Assembly: GCA_017415995.1 (NCBI GenBank)
Contig: JAFQDN010000007.1
Location: 1 to 64,000, forward strand
Direction: 5' to 3'
From: Akkermansia sp.
GTDB taxonomy: Bacteria; Verrucomicrobiota; Verrucomicrobiia; Verrucomicrobiales; Akkermansiaceae
Length of the DNA: 64,000 nucleotides
Of the stretch, positions 26,576 to 35,354 are shown in pieces; position 1 is the first letter of the stretch; each line of letters opens with the position of its first letter. A model generated the notes under the pieces. The model did not search any database and was not told where the DNA came from. It saw only the letters and a program-made list of their open reading frames with translations. The translations under genes and the position numbers were made by a program.

Positions 26576-27553
26576 ATGAATTTGTTAGCAACGTACGTAC
26601 ACAATATAGACCCCGTTTTGTGGGAGGTTCCCGGCACATCCGTTGCCGTTCGCTGGTATGGCTTGGCATACCTCGCCGGATTTTTGCTCGGTTATCTTCT
26701 GCTCAAGCGGCTTTCTGCCCGCAGCTTGTACTGTGTGCCGCAGGATAAATTGGCAGATTTTATAACGGCTGTGTGTCTTTTTGGTGTGGTGTGTGGTGGC
26801 AGATTGGGGGAGTTTTTCTTTTACTGGTTGCCGCAGCATGGCTTGAGCGGTTTCTTGGAGGATCCTACATGGGTATTCCGTGTGTGGGAGGGTGGTATGG
26901 CCTCTCACGGAGGTATTCTCGGCGTGTTTGCTGTGGCGTTGTGGTATGCGCGTAAGAATGCTTGCTCTTTGGGTGGTGTGTTGGATGGTTTGGCTATTGC
27001 TGCTCCCATTGGGCTGTTTTTCGGGCGTGTGGCTAACTTTATCAACGGTGAGTTGTATGGCCGTGTATGTGCGCCGGATAGTGTGTTTGCCGTTAAGTTT
27101 CCGCAGTCTGTTGTGGAGTTGCCCGTGCAGGCTCGCGCTGAGCTCCAACTGGAGCTTTTCATGAGAGAGGGGGTACAGGTGCAGCACTATGACGGGTTGG
27201 TGACCCTTTGCCGGGAAAATGCTGCATGCCGAGATATTGTTGCTTCCGCGGTGGAGCCTCGCTATCCTTCCCAGCTGTTTGAGGCTTTCGGGGAGGGATT
27301 GTTGATTTTTGCGGTTTTGCTTTTTGTTCGCCTTAAATGGAAAAACGCTCCGGCCGGTTTGCTTGCAGGGCTCTTCGGTGTGTTGTATGCCTTGGCTCGT
27401 ATCGTTTGTGAGTGCTTCAAGCAGCCGGATGACGCTGTTTGGGCCGGTATTACTAAGGGACAGGGCCTCTCGGTGCTTATCTTCTTTATCGGTTTGTACT
27501 TCATTTTCGCTGCTCTTAAACAGAAAAATACTCGGAATTTTCAAAAAAATTAA
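26576..27553 (+). CDS. lgt: Prolipoprotein diacylglyceryl transferase
   Basis: Lgt transfers diacylglycerol from phosphatidylglycerol to the lipobox cysteine, the first step of lipoprotein maturation in the inner membrane. The 325-residue protein is polytopic with about seven helices. It shows the HNIDPVLWEV / VRWYGLAYLAGF opening, the HGGILGVF motif and GRVANFINGELYG, the Lgt signature. A loop at ~185-215 is longer than in E. coli. The ATG at 26576 is chosen because the upstream in-frame codons overlap the promoter. It is monocistronic and followed by tRNA genes. Several lipoproteins in this window would be its substrates. Confidence 0.95.
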   Translation: MNLLATYVHNIDPVLWEVPGTSVAVRWYGLAYLAGFLLGYLLLKRLSARSLYCVPQDKLADFITAVCLFGVVCGGRLGEFFFYWLPQHGLSGFLEDPTWVFRVWEGGMASHGGILGVFAVALWYARKNACSLGGVLDGLAIAAPIGLFFGRVANFINGELYGRVCAPDSVFAVKFPQSVVELPVQARAELQLELFMREGVQVQHYDGLVTLCRENAACRDIVASAVEPRYPSQLFEAFGEGLLIFAVLLFVRLKWKNAPAGLLAGLFGVLYALARIVCECFKQPDDAVWAGITKGQGLSVLIFFIGLYFIFAALKQKNTRNFQKN

Positions 27554-27571
27554 AAAATATCAAAAAAAAGC

Positions 27572-27600
27572 TTGCAATGGGGCTGAAAATCCTGTAAAAT
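27572..27600 (+). promoter_or_regulatory. Promoter of the tRNA-Tyr/tRNA-Val unit
   Basis: TTGCAA (27572-27577), 17 nt, TAAAAT (27595-27600). A G/C-rich discriminator follows, as expected for a stable-RNA promoter. The leader holds a perfect 14-bp palindrome (27611-27624). Confidence 0.75.
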
Positions 27601-27610
27601 GCCCCCGCAC

Positions 27611-27624
27611 ACCACCTAGGTGGT
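27611..27624. repeat. 14-bp palindrome in the tRNA leader
   Basis: accacctaggtggt is fully self-complementary and lies between the tRNA promoter and tRNA-Tyr. It may be a processing or regulatory element; no function is shown by sequence. Confidence 0.5.
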
Positions 27625-27638
27625 CTGCAAAATAAAAT

Positions 27639-27721
27639 GGGTAGGTTCCCGAGCGGTCAAAGGGGGCAGACTGTAAATCTGCTATCGTACGATTTCGATG
27701 GTTCGAATCCATCCCTGCCCA
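27639..27721 (+). tRNA. tRNA-Tyr (anticodon GTA)
   Basis: The 83-base class II tRNA has acceptor GGGTAGG pairing with CCTGCCC, an anticodon stem GCAGA/TCTGC around loop CTGTAAA (anticodon 27673-27675), a long variable arm and the TTCGAATC T-loop. The CCA end is not encoded. Confidence 0.95.
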
Positions 27722-27731
27722 TTTCTTCCAT

Positions 27732-27804
27732 GCGGAGGTAGCTCAGTTGGTAGAGCAACACCTTGACATGGTGGAGGTCGTAGGTTCGAGTCCTATCCCC
27801 CGTA
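27732..27804 (+). tRNA. tRNA-Val (anticodon GAC)
   Basis: The 73-base cloverleaf has D arm GCTC/GAGC, anticodon loop TTGACAT and T arm GTAGG TTCGAGT CCTAT. CCA is not encoded. The acceptor GCGGAGG / CCCCCGT contains an A-C mismatch at the fifth pair and a G-T at the first, and the anticodon stem opens with an A-G mismatch. It still looks functional, sharing a transcript with tRNA-Tyr and a terminator. Confidence 0.88.
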
Positions 27805-27809
27805 TGCTT

Positions 27810-27842
27810 GTCCTTGCTGCATTTGCTGCAAGGACGTTTTTT
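27810..27842 (+). terminator. Terminator of the tRNA unit
   Basis: GTCCTTGC (27810-27817) pairs with GCAAGGAC (27828-27835), with an inner GC/GC pair, then GTTTTTTT. Confidence 0.9.
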
Positions 27843-27866
27843 TGTGCCTGTGTGAGCAGAATAGAC

Positions 27867-27895
27867 TTGCATTCCGGGCCGGAGTGGGGTAAGGT
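27867..27895 (+). promoter_or_regulatory. purN promoter, near-leaderless
   Basis: TTGCAT (27867-27872), 17 nt, TAAGGT (27890-27895); nine bases to the ATG at 27905. Confidence 0.6.
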
Positions 27896-27904
27896 GCGGG
27901 TGTT

Positions 27905-28480
27905 ATGATTCGTCTTGCTGTACTTGGTTCCGGTTCCGGCAGTAATTGCCAGTCTATTTTTAATGCGATTAATGATGGCCGTTTGGATGCAGAGGTTGTC
28001 ATTGTGTTGTCCGATAATCCGGATGCATACATCCTTGAGCGCGCCCGCCAACATGGGGTTCCGGCTGAGGTGATGGATTGCGGCTCATACAAAAATAAGT
28101 TTCCGCTGGAGGTGCAGGCAGCTGTTGCTCGCAAGCTTACGGAGCTGAAGGTGGATATGGTTTGTCTTGCCGGTTTTATGCGTTTGGTGAAGCAGCCTCT
28201 GCTGGAGGCTTTCCCCAACCGTATTCTGAACATTCATCCCGCTTTGTTGCCCGCTTTCCCGGGCGTTGAGGCTTGGAAGCAAGCCCTTGAGGCCGGAGCT
28301 AAGCAAGCCGGTTGTACTGTGCACTATGTGGATGCCGGTATGGATACCGGGGAGATTCTCATGCAGGCTTACGTACCGGTCTTGCCGGATGATACCCCGC
28401 AATCTCTTCACGCGCGCATTCAGGTGCAAGAGCACATCCTTTACCCCGCCGCCATCCTCTCCGCTCTTTCCAGACTCTGA
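27905..28480 (+). CDS. purN: Phosphoribosylglycinamide formyltransferase
   Basis: PurN carries out the 10-formyl-THF-dependent formylation of GAR, the third step of purine synthesis, in the cytoplasm. The 191-residue enzyme has the usual length. It shows the nucleotide-binding opening VLGSGSGSNCQSI, the catalytic NIHPALLPAFPG (Asn and His) and the DAGMDTGEIL loop with the catalytic Asp. It is a single-gene unit with its own promoter, and no other purine gene is nearby. Confidence 0.95.
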   Translation: MIRLAVLGSGSGSNCQSIFNAINDGRLDAEVVIVLSDNPDAYILERARQHGVPAEVMDCGSYKNKFPLEVQAAVARKLTELKVDMVCLAGFMRLVKQPLLEAFPNRILNIHPALLPAFPGVEAWKQALEAGAKQAGCTVHYVDAGMDTGEILMQAYVPVLPDDTPQSLHARIQVQEHILYPAAILSALSRL

Positions 28481-28530
28481 TAGGAGGATTTGCTGAGGGA
28501 GGTGTGGGCGTCTTTTCCCTAAAAACACAT

Positions 28531-28563
28531 TTGCGGTTCACCGGTCATGCCGATGAACCGCAA
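28531..28563. terminator. Hairpin between convergent purN and the Bat operon
   Basis: TTGCGGTTCA (28531-28540) and TGAACCGCAA (28554-28563) form a 10-bp stem extended by CGG/CCG across one mismatch. On the minus strand a TTTTT tract follows shortly, so it most likely ends the long Bat operon. A related copy of the right arm (CCGATGAAC) recurs near 28590. The remainder of 28481-28684 shows no gene. Confidence 0.65.
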
Positions 28564-28684
28564 GTGCTTTCTCAAAGTCGCCCGACTGTCCGATGAACGG
28601 CACTCCAGGCAAACTGAGTTGCCGATGATAATACAATAACTGATATTTTATTCAAGTAAAAAAACGCGGATGTCAGAGAAAATG

Positions 28685-29683
28685 TTAAGGTGCCGATGGA
28701 GCGGGCGCAATACGGGAACGGATGACGGAGGAGAAATTGTCAGAAGGCAGGTCATAGCCGAGGTAGGAACGTGCACGGAAGTCCTCATAAGACTCATGGG
28801 GTAGGGAATGGAAAGCACCGTGGCGGAAAAGGATGCGGGAGATGGAGCCGTTATGAATGGGGAGGAGATTATAAATGAGCGGCATGGACGGAGCAACGTG
28901 TCGGAACATGCGGATAATACCGGTCGAACAGTTATGGGAGACGGTGTTGTAAGGGAGGTGAGAGGCAGCAGCGTGCATTTGTTGAGCAACAAGGTAGAGC
29001 AGCATGGTGCGAGCTTGAGAGGGAGATACCTTCATGGGCATGAGAAAGAGGTCCTCGTGCCTGTAGTTGGTGCGGAGGGCAAAGATGTCATCTTCCGTAC
29101 CGAAAACATAAAGGAGGCCGTAGCGCTTGTATAATCCGCCGATGGCGTTTTGCTCCACGCCGAGGGGGAGGCGTGTTTCGGGGGAAATAACCAAGTGGCG
29201 CCCATCTGCAAAGCTGAAGCTCAGCATGGTGTGGCAAATAGCCTCCATGCCGTCCCAATGGCATTCTGCAAAGTCCACACCTGTAATGGAGTTGAGGTCA
29301 TAGGACTGCGTGCAATAGTGAGGCGAGTAATCGTCTTCCGTGCGGTAGCGGAAATCCCGAATATTGCGGATGGTAAGGGTATGGCCGTTATCAGAGAACT
29401 CAAATTGTGGTTCTTTTGCCCAAGGTGTTTGCCACTGCTGAGGAGTGGGCCCCGGTATGCAGCAATATGTAAGGATACAGGCCGATACTAATCCCCAAAG
29501 CCACCATGAGGTATGGGAAGGGCGTTTTTTGCGGATTCTGCAAACGGCCACCCACGCTCCGAGGATGGTGCACAGTGTGATGAGGCTAATGGGTTGGTAG
29601 CACCACAAGCCCACACACCATAGCAGTGCAATGGCGAGAGCCACTGCGTTCAATCCCTTGAGACCATAGCGGAGGAACTTCAT
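28685..29683 (-). CDS. Membrane protein with Lnb N-terminal periplasmic domain (DUF4105)
   Basis: The 332-residue protein has three N-terminal membrane helices (residues ~12-90) and a periplasmic domain resembling DUF4105/Lnb_N. The stretch EFSDNGHTLTIRNIRDFRYR is followed by HTMLSFSF and a Cys-containing TVSHNCSTGI segment. Lnb proteins of Gram-positives make lyso-form lipoproteins by intramolecular acyl transfer; DUF4105 proteins of Gram-negatives are mostly uncharacterised. Its ATG immediately follows the stop of the BatD/E gene (TAAATG), so it is the last gene of the Bat operon. A lipoprotein-modifying role is an inference from the domain. Confidence 0.75.
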   Translation of the reverse strand: MKFLRYGLKGLNAVALAIALLWCVGLWCYQPISLITLCTILGAWVAVCRIRKKRPSHTSWWLWGLVSACILTYCCIPGPTPQQWQTPWAKEPQFEFSDNGHTLTIRNIRDFRYRTEDDYSPHYCTQSYDLNSITGVDFAECHWDGMEAICHTMLSFSFADGRHLVISPETRLPLGVEQNAIGGLYKRYGLLYVFGTEDDIFALRTNYRHEDLFLMPMKVSPSQARTMLLYLVAQQMHAAASHLPYNTVSHNCSTGIIRMFRHVAPSMPLIYNLLPIHNGSISRILFRHGAFHSLPHESYEDFRARSYLGYDLPSDNFSSVIRSRIAPAPSAP

Positions 29684-32236
29684 TTACCGGAAACGGATGG
29701 TGAAGGTGGGTGCCGGCTCCGTGGCGTTTGCCTCCAAAGTGGTGGCGGTGGCTGCCGGAATCCACCCGCGAACCCCGGTGAAGGTTTCCACATAGCAGCG
29801 GGCACCTCTGGTTGCCAGAATGCGCACCGGTGTGGAAGCCGGGAGTTCCGTGACAGCTGATGCTGAATCTGTGGCGGCGGAGCGAGCCGTGGTGGCGGTG
29901 GTAATATAGGCGAGCTCGTCCGGTGGTGTTGCCGTAATGTCCGGGATAGTACGAGTGAAGTAGTAGACATGCCCTGCTGCGCACAGAATGGTGAGAGCCA
30001 GACTGATGCCGATGGCCGTGCGAATGGTGGTGCGGTAGCGGTGTTGCAGCCACGTTGCCAAAGCGCAGCTCAAAAGAAGGGCTGCGCTGCATATGACGGT
30101 GGCCAACCATAGTTGAGGTTTGCTCAGGTAGGTGAAAACCTCGTCAGTTGTGCTCAGCTGAGGTAAAATGGCACCTTCTTTGCGCTGAATGAATGCCAAG
30201 TTTGCTTCTGCTTCCGCGAATCCGGGAGACTCACGGAGTGCACGCGCGTAGAATAAGGCGGCATTGCCGGGCTTGCCGAGGCGGTAGTAGCAGTTGCCGA
30301 TGTTGTAGAGGGTATCTGCCTTGTCACGTTCAGGCGTGTTTTGTTGCAAATCCTGCTCCAAAACGGAAAGTGCTTTGCTGTACTGTCCGGCATCGTACGC
30401 TTGCATGGCGGCGTCTTCCGTAGCATGGCAGAGCTGGCTGCACATGCAGAGCAGCATGAGTACGGCTGCTATGCCGGATATGGCCTTGCGTACCGTGCGG
30501 AGAATTCCCGCTTTTTCTTCCGGCGTAATGCTGGGTGTGGCATCGGGACGGAAAACCTCCGAGTCTCGCTTGTCCAGAATGGCTTGCAAGTGGGGAGTGT
30601 CTTTTGCGGTGGGGATGTTGCTTTCAATAAAAGCGCCGATGCCTTTGAGGAACGTGGCGGAATCCTGTTCTTTTGCCAATGCAGTAAGGGTTTTTTCTCG
30701 CATGCGGGCAGTGGCGTTCTGTTGCCATTTTTTGTAAAGATTGCGCCCGATAAGCCACGCGAAGATGCCCATGCCGGGCAGGTAAAGCAAGTACCAAAGT
30801 TCCTTGGGCAGGGAGAGTCCTGCCCCGCTGCCTCCGGCCGGTGCATTGGGCATAAAGTGGTAAATATCCGTAAGCTCAGCAACGGGTACGGAACCTGCCG
30901 GCGGGGGAGCATCCTCGCCTGTTATTTCCCCGGTGCCGATGGCGTCCGTTTGTTGCCACGGTAGGGCAATGGGGGCTGAGGCCGCAGTTTTGTATTCCTG
31001 CTCTTCATCGTTGAAATAACTGAAGCTGAAAGAGGGTACACTGCTGACCTCTGCAATGGGACGCATGAGTTGCGTGAATACGACAGCCTCGGTAACTCCC
31101 GTGGGGGAGGAAATGATGCGTCGTGCGGGAGCCATGAGCTTCCAATGCTCTGCATCCTTCGGTTGCGGGCAGGTGAGTTGCTCCAGAGCTCCGGTGCCGC
31201 GTATCGTAATTTCTACCTCAATCATTTCATTCATGGAGAGGCTTTTTGCAGCAGTGGTGGTGCTGATGGTGAATTGCCCCACAAGATCACTGAAGTCAGC
31301 CGGGGGATTAGGAGGCAGCGGACGCGGGGTGCTGAGTGCTAATTTCGGCAGTTTGAGGGTTCTGTTTATGGCTTGAACCGTGGTAGAACTGAAGGAGAAG
31401 CCGGGGCCGTGTTTTGAAGATATGGTGTGTGTTTCTCGGAGGGAGCAGGGTATGCTTACATAAACATCGTAGTCACCCGTTTTCGGGGTGCCGGGGGTGG
31501 GCATCGGTATCATGGTGGTAATCAAATCCAGTACGTGCCACTTTTGCCCACGGGCATGCACAACGCGCTCTCGCAAAGGGAGCCATTCCTGTAGCTTTTT
31601 GGCCAACACGGCGTTCACCGGCAGGTGAAATTGACTCGTTTTGACGTGTGCTGATACCACTTGCGGGAGTTGGGTAAGATCCACGAAGTTTTGCGGTAAC
31701 AGAAGCTTGACGCTGGCGGTTACCGGTTGCCCGGTGTAGTATTCTTGCGGAGAGGTCTGCCAGAATGTACCGAAGCTAGTCGGCCTGTCAGCTGCGTTGT
31801 TGCCGCCGTTATCGTCCTCTACGGTTCTCCATTCCACTTTTGCTGTGGTGTACACTTGCAGTGGCGGAACTTTTACTTTTTCACGTCGGCCGGTTGAGTA
31901 GGAGATTTCCAGCTGATTACATTCAACTGTTCCGCTGCGACCGGTTTCGATAAGCAGGGCGCATATTTCCATGCTGCCTACGTGGTTGCCGGAGTTATCC
32001 TGCAGAGGCTCTTCGGAGTATGCTTTCCCCTCGTATGAACCATTGCTGATTCTGCCGGGGGTTACATCGTGTATGCGTTCCGGGTTGCCTCCCTTGGAAT
32101 GCTCACTGACGAGGAATAGAAGAACTTTTTCACCGGGAAGCGCTGTGTGTGTGGACCACACAGCCGTTACCTCTGCCATGCTCGGAGAGCATAACAGTAC
32201 GATGAAACTGATGAGGAGTAGAATGCTGTTTCTCAT
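29684..32236 (-). CDS. BatD-BatE-type fusion with SH3-like C-terminus
   Basis: The 850-residue membrane protein combines two Bat components. Residues 1-~480 are a signal peptide and the BatD-like periplasmic beta domains. A membrane helix (~480-505) and a cytoplasmic segment follow, then a second helix (~583-603). TPR-like repeats (~605-690) resemble BatE (YNIGNCYYRLGKPGNAALFYARAL). Further helices (~700-765) precede a bacterial SH3-like domain (~785-840). Bat proteins are linked to aerotolerance and envelope stability in Bacteroides and Leptospira, with unsettled mechanism. It lies 18 bases after the BatB-type gene. Confidence 0.82.
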   Translation of the reverse strand: MRNSILLLISFIVLLCSPSMAEVTAVWSTHTALPGEKVLLFLVSEHSKGGNPERIHDVTPGRISNGSYEGKAYSEEPLQDNSGNHVGSMEICALLIETGRSGTVECNQLEISYSTGRREKVKVPPLQVYTTAKVEWRTVEDDNGGNNAADRPTSFGTFWQTSPQEYYTGQPVTASVKLLLPQNFVDLTQLPQVVSAHVKTSQFHLPVNAVLAKKLQEWLPLRERVVHARGQKWHVLDLITTMIPMPTPGTPKTGDYDVYVSIPCSLRETHTISSKHGPGFSFSSTTVQAINRTLKLPKLALSTPRPLPPNPPADFSDLVGQFTISTTTAAKSLSMNEMIEVEITIRGTGALEQLTCPQPKDAEHWKLMAPARRIISSPTGVTEAVVFTQLMRPIAEVSSVPSFSFSYFNDEEQEYKTAASAPIALPWQQTDAIGTGEITGEDAPPPAGSVPVAELTDIYHFMPNAPAGGSGAGLSLPKELWYLLYLPGMGIFAWLIGRNLYKKWQQNATARMREKTLTALAKEQDSATFLKGIGAFIESNIPTAKDTPHLQAILDKRDSEVFRPDATPSITPEEKAGILRTVRKAISGIAAVLMLLCMCSQLCHATEDAAMQAYDAGQYSKALSVLEQDLQQNTPERDKADTLYNIGNCYYRLGKPGNAALFYARALRESPGFAEAEANLAFIQRKEGAILPQLSTTDEVFTYLSKPQLWLATVICSAALLLSCALATWLQHRYRTTIRTAIGISLALTILCAAGHVYYFTRTIPDITATPPDELAYITTATTARSAATDSASAVTELPASTPVRILATRGARCYVETFTGVRGWIPAATATTLEANATEPAPTFTIRFR

Positions 32237-32254
32237 ATCGGGAGGGGAAGGTGG

Positions 32255-34261
32255 TTAATAATCTTTGTTGGGAGGGCGTCTTTGCCCGGTTGTGTACTCA
32301 TAATATCGTTGCAGTCTGCGGGAGTGCCCTTCGTCTTCTTCGTCTCGGTGCATGTTCAGTATATCGTATGCACGTTGCTGTTCTCTTTGTTGGTGTCGAG
32401 CTTGTTGTTCTTCATCACTCATGGGAGATGATGAGGGAGGTGTGTTGGCTTCTCGGTTTTCAGGAGAGGGTTGCCGGTCCGGTTGTTCTCCGGATTGGTT
32501 TCCGTCTTGCTGCTGCTTATCGTTGTTTTTCTGTTGGTCGCCGTCCTGCTGTTGGTCACCATCCTGCTGCTGGTCACCGTCCTGCTGCTGGTCGCCATCC
32601 TGCTGCTTGTCGCCATCCTGCTGTTGGTCGCCGTCCTGCTGCTTGTCGCCGTCCCGCTGTTGGTCGCCGTCCTGCTGTTGGTCGCCGTCCTGCTGCTTGT
32701 CGCCATCCTGCTGCTGGTCGCCATCCTGCTGCTGGTCGCCATCCTGCTGTTGGTCGCCATCCTGCTGTTGGTCGCCGTCCTGCTGCTGGTCACTTTCCTG
32801 CTGTTGCTGTTTAAGGCGCTCGATTTCCTTTTTAATGTCCTCAATCAGCTTATCAATTTTTGAGATGTTGTTTTTCGCGGGAATGCAGTCGGTCTGCATG
32901 GTGAGTGCGTCATTAAAATAGACCTTACAGGCCTCCAGTTTTTTAATGATATCCTCCAGTTGTTCAACGGATGGCGGAGTGGGCAATGCGGTCTCTTCCT
33001 CACTCATGTAAAGTTTGCGCAATTGAGAGAACACCTCGCGTGTGTTCATGTTGCCGAGCGCCAGCATGGCTGCGGATTGCATTTTGGGGTCTGAGTCCAA
33101 CAATGCTTGTGATAATGCTGCTTGAGCTTCCTCTGTTTTTCCTTCTTTTTCAGCAGCCAAGGCATTGCGGTATGCTTCCAACGCTTCCTCGGCCGGGGCT
33201 GCTTGCAGAGGTTGTGCCATGCATGCGAATACCAGTAATATGGGCAGCCGCAACAGTTTTGCCGGCATGCGTTTCCATTGTGTTGCAAGTACAATGCCAG
33301 CCATGAGCATCAATAGTGCAGCCCCTGCAAAGTATGCAAAAAGGTCATTGGGCGCTTTGTTGACGGAGAACTTTTCCTCATGCCGATTAAGTTTTTCCGC
33401 TGCTGATTGAGCAAAGGCTGTAAGATTTGTGCTACCGTTCATGTGGTAGAAGTCGCCGTTGGTTTCAACTGCCAAGCGTTTGAGCATTTCCGGTTGCAGT
33501 TTGCTGATAACGTGCTTATTATCTGCATCCAGCCATAAGCCGTTCTCATTGTTTTCATCCGGAATAGGCCCACCGTTGATGGTGCCCACGCCCACTGTGA
33601 TAACCAGCAGGTTCTTTTTGCGCGCCTCGCTGAGTAGCTCGGGTGAAAACTCCACGGTGTCTTCGCCATCGCTGATGATGACGAGTGCGTTGGTCCCCTC
33701 CGGGGCAGTGCGCTCAAAGTCCTGCATAGCCAAGCGCAAAACTTGCTCCAGATTCGTGCCGCCATAGCTTTCCCAATCTCGGTTGACGCGGTTGAGGGTT
33801 TCTTGCAGGGCGGTGTGGTCATAGGTAAGTGGTACGGTCAGCTCGGCCTCGCCGGAAAAAATCATCAGCCCGATTTTGTCTTTCGGTAGGGCATCGATGA
33901 GCATTTGCGCGGCAGAGCGGGCGGTGTCCAGACGCGAGGGCGCTACATCCCGCGTTTCCATGGAGCGCGAAATATCCAAGGCTATGATGAGGTTGCGACC
34001 ATTGAGTGATGCTTCAGCGTTTTTGTATCCGTTGAACGGGCGCGCCGCTGCGATGATGCAGAAGGCCAGTGAGAGCAGGAGGGCAATGGCGGGAATTGCG
34101 GAGCGCCAAACCGGGGTTTCTCGGACCAAGTTCTCGCGGTGCTGCGCAGAGACCAATTGCTGCCAGTTCTTACGCCGTTTGGTGCTTAGTACAACCATGC
34201 CGATTCCCAATAATACAGGAACCACCAGGCCAAGCAGTACGTATGGATATAAAAAACTCAT
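32255..34261 (-). CDS. BatB-BatC-type fusion: VWA domain, TPRs and a Gln/Asp repeat tail
   Basis: The 668-residue protein starts with two membrane helices and a VWA domain (~90-270) whose metal site begins DISRSMETR, a variant of DxSxS with Met in third place. A further helix (~310-330) and one near 350 lead to a TPR-like section (~360-480). Residues ~494-577 are 14 tandem copies of a six-residue unit, DGDQQQ with K/R variants. A charged tail follows. Fusing BatB (VWA) and BatC (TPR) saves a gene relative to Bacteroides operons. The repeat tract may vary in length between strains. Confidence 0.85.
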   Translation of the reverse strand: MSFLYPYVLLGLVVPVLLGIGMVVLSTKRRKNWQQLVSAQHRENLVRETPVWRSAIPAIALLLSLAFCIIAAARPFNGYKNAEASLNGRNLIIALDISRSMETRDVAPSRLDTARSAAQMLIDALPKDKIGLMIFSGEAELTVPLTYDHTALQETLNRVNRDWESYGGTNLEQVLRLAMQDFERTAPEGTNALVIISDGEDTVEFSPELLSEARKKNLLVITVGVGTINGGPIPDENNENGLWLDADNKHVISKLQPEMLKRLAVETNGDFYHMNGSTNLTAFAQSAAEKLNRHEEKFSVNKAPNDLFAYFAGAALLMLMAGIVLATQWKRMPAKLLRLPILLVFACMAQPLQAAPAEEALEAYRNALAAEKEGKTEEAQAALSQALLDSDPKMQSAAMLALGNMNTREVFSQLRKLYMSEEETALPTPPSVEQLEDIIKKLEACKVYFNDALTMQTDCIPAKNNISKIDKLIEDIKKEIERLKQQQQESDQQQDGDQQQDGDQQQDGDQQQDGDQQQDGDKQQDGDQQQDGDQQRDGDKQQDGDQQQDGDKQQDGDQQQDGDQQQDGDQQQDGDQQKNNDKQQQDGNQSGEQPDRQPSPENREANTPPSSSPMSDEEQQARHQQREQQRAYDILNMHRDEEDEGHSRRLQRYYEYTTGQRRPPNKDY
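32528..32779. repeat. 14 tandem copies of an 18-bp coding repeat
   Basis: The units encode DGD(Q/K)Q(Q/R/K) on the minus strand, inside the BatB/C-type gene. Copies differ mostly at silent positions (gcc/acc, gtc/atc, ctg/ttg), so the tract is under protein-level selection but prone to slippage or recombination. Confidence 0.95.
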
Positions 34262-34283
34262 ATGTGTGAGGGGGGATGCTCTG

Positions 34284-35354
34284 TCAGGGCGAGGTTTTGG
34301 GGTATATCATCATGCCGATGGCTGATAACAGCAGTAAGACGGCTGCGGCACCCATCGGCCAGTAAAAAAGCTCATCATACACCTCGTATATGCGCGGGGC
34401 GGAGTCCGTCTTTTCCAGTTTGTCAATGCTGGCAAATGCCTCCGCTAAGCTTTGACTGCTACCGGCTCGGTAGTAGGTTCCATGGGTAAGCTTGGCTATC
34501 TCTTTGAGTGTTTTTTCATCAAGTGAGTCAACGTGTGCCACGTTTTGGGAGAGTCGCCTGTCTTTGCCGATGGCAATGGTATAGATGCGTATGCCGAGTT
34601 TGGCGGCATTTTGTGCTGCTTCCACCGGGGTGATTTCTCCTCGGTTGCTCATGCCGTCTGTTACCAAGATAATGATTTTGGACTTTGTGTCCTTATTTTC
34701 GTTTAACCTGGTGGCAGCGGAGGCAATGGCAGAGCCGATGGCGGTGCCGTCTTCACTGATGTAACCGGGGCGTATGAGTTCCCCGAAGGGGTTGACGTCT
34801 GCCAAATAAAAAGAATCCAACCGGTGCAGCACGATGGCGTGATCCATGGTGAGCGGGCTGCACAGCTTAGCCTTGCCGGCAAATGCAACCATGCCCATGC
34901 GGTCATTGGGGCGGTGTGCAATGAATTCCTTAATGACGTGCTTTGCGGATGTGAGGCGGTCCACCCGGCGGCGGTTGAGTTGCATGTCTTTTTCCGCCAT
35001 GGAGCCGGAGAGGTCGCATGCTATCATGATGTCGATGCCACTGGCAACAGGCTCTTCGTGAGTGTTTTTCCACTGTGGCCGCGCCAAGGCTATGATGATG
35101 GCTGCCGTAGCCAGTACTGCCAATACGGGACCGATGCTGCCGGCAATGGAGGCCGGATGCGGAAGCCTATCCGCAATGAAGCGGATGCCCGGGTGCTGTA
35201 TGGCAGCGGCTGTGCCGCTCCTTCTCCTCAGAATCAGTAATAATGGCAGCAGAATAAGCAACCATAACCAATGCGGGGAGGCAAACAAAAACTCACGGCT
35301 TTCCCCGGCCTGTTGAGCTAAAGGCAGCATGGCTGTTGAGTAACTGAACATCAT
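34284..35354 (-). CDS. batA: BatA-type VWA membrane protein
   Basis: The 356-residue protein has N-terminal helices (~residues 28-42 and 72-90) and a VWA domain (~105-290) with an intact metal site, DLSGSM...T and VTDGMSN. A C-terminal helix (~330-350) closes it, the standard BatA plan. It lies between the DUF4381-like gene, which it overlaps by four bases, and the BatB/C gene 22 bases downstream. It probably forms a membrane complex with the other VWA protein, while MoxR acts on the assembly. Confidence 0.9.
   Translation of the reverse strand: MMFSYSTAMLPLAQQAGESREFLFASPHWLWLLILLPLLLILRRRSGTAAAIQHPGIRFIADRLPHPASIAGSIGPVLAVLATAAIIIALARPQWKNTHEEPVASGIDIMIACDLSGSMAEKDMQLNRRRVDRLTSAKHVIKEFIAHRPNDRMGMVAFAGKAKLCSPLTMDHAIVLHRLDSFYLADVNPFGELIRPGYISEDGTAIGSAIASAATRLNENKDTKSKIIILVTDGMSNRGEITPVEAAQNAAKLGIRIYTIAIGKDRRLSQNVAHVDSLDEKTLKEIAKLTHGTYYRAGSSQSLAEAFASIDKLEKTDSAPRIYEVYDELFYWPMGAAAVLLLLSAIGMMIYPKTSP

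Noticed and set aside
32528..32779. Possible CRISPR array
   Set aside because: The units are contiguous, 18 bp long and keep the coding frame; there are no spacers.
32251..32921. Plus-strand repeat-rich frames across the 18-bp repeat
   Set aside because: They are frame shadows of the DGDQQQ tract and have no Bat context.
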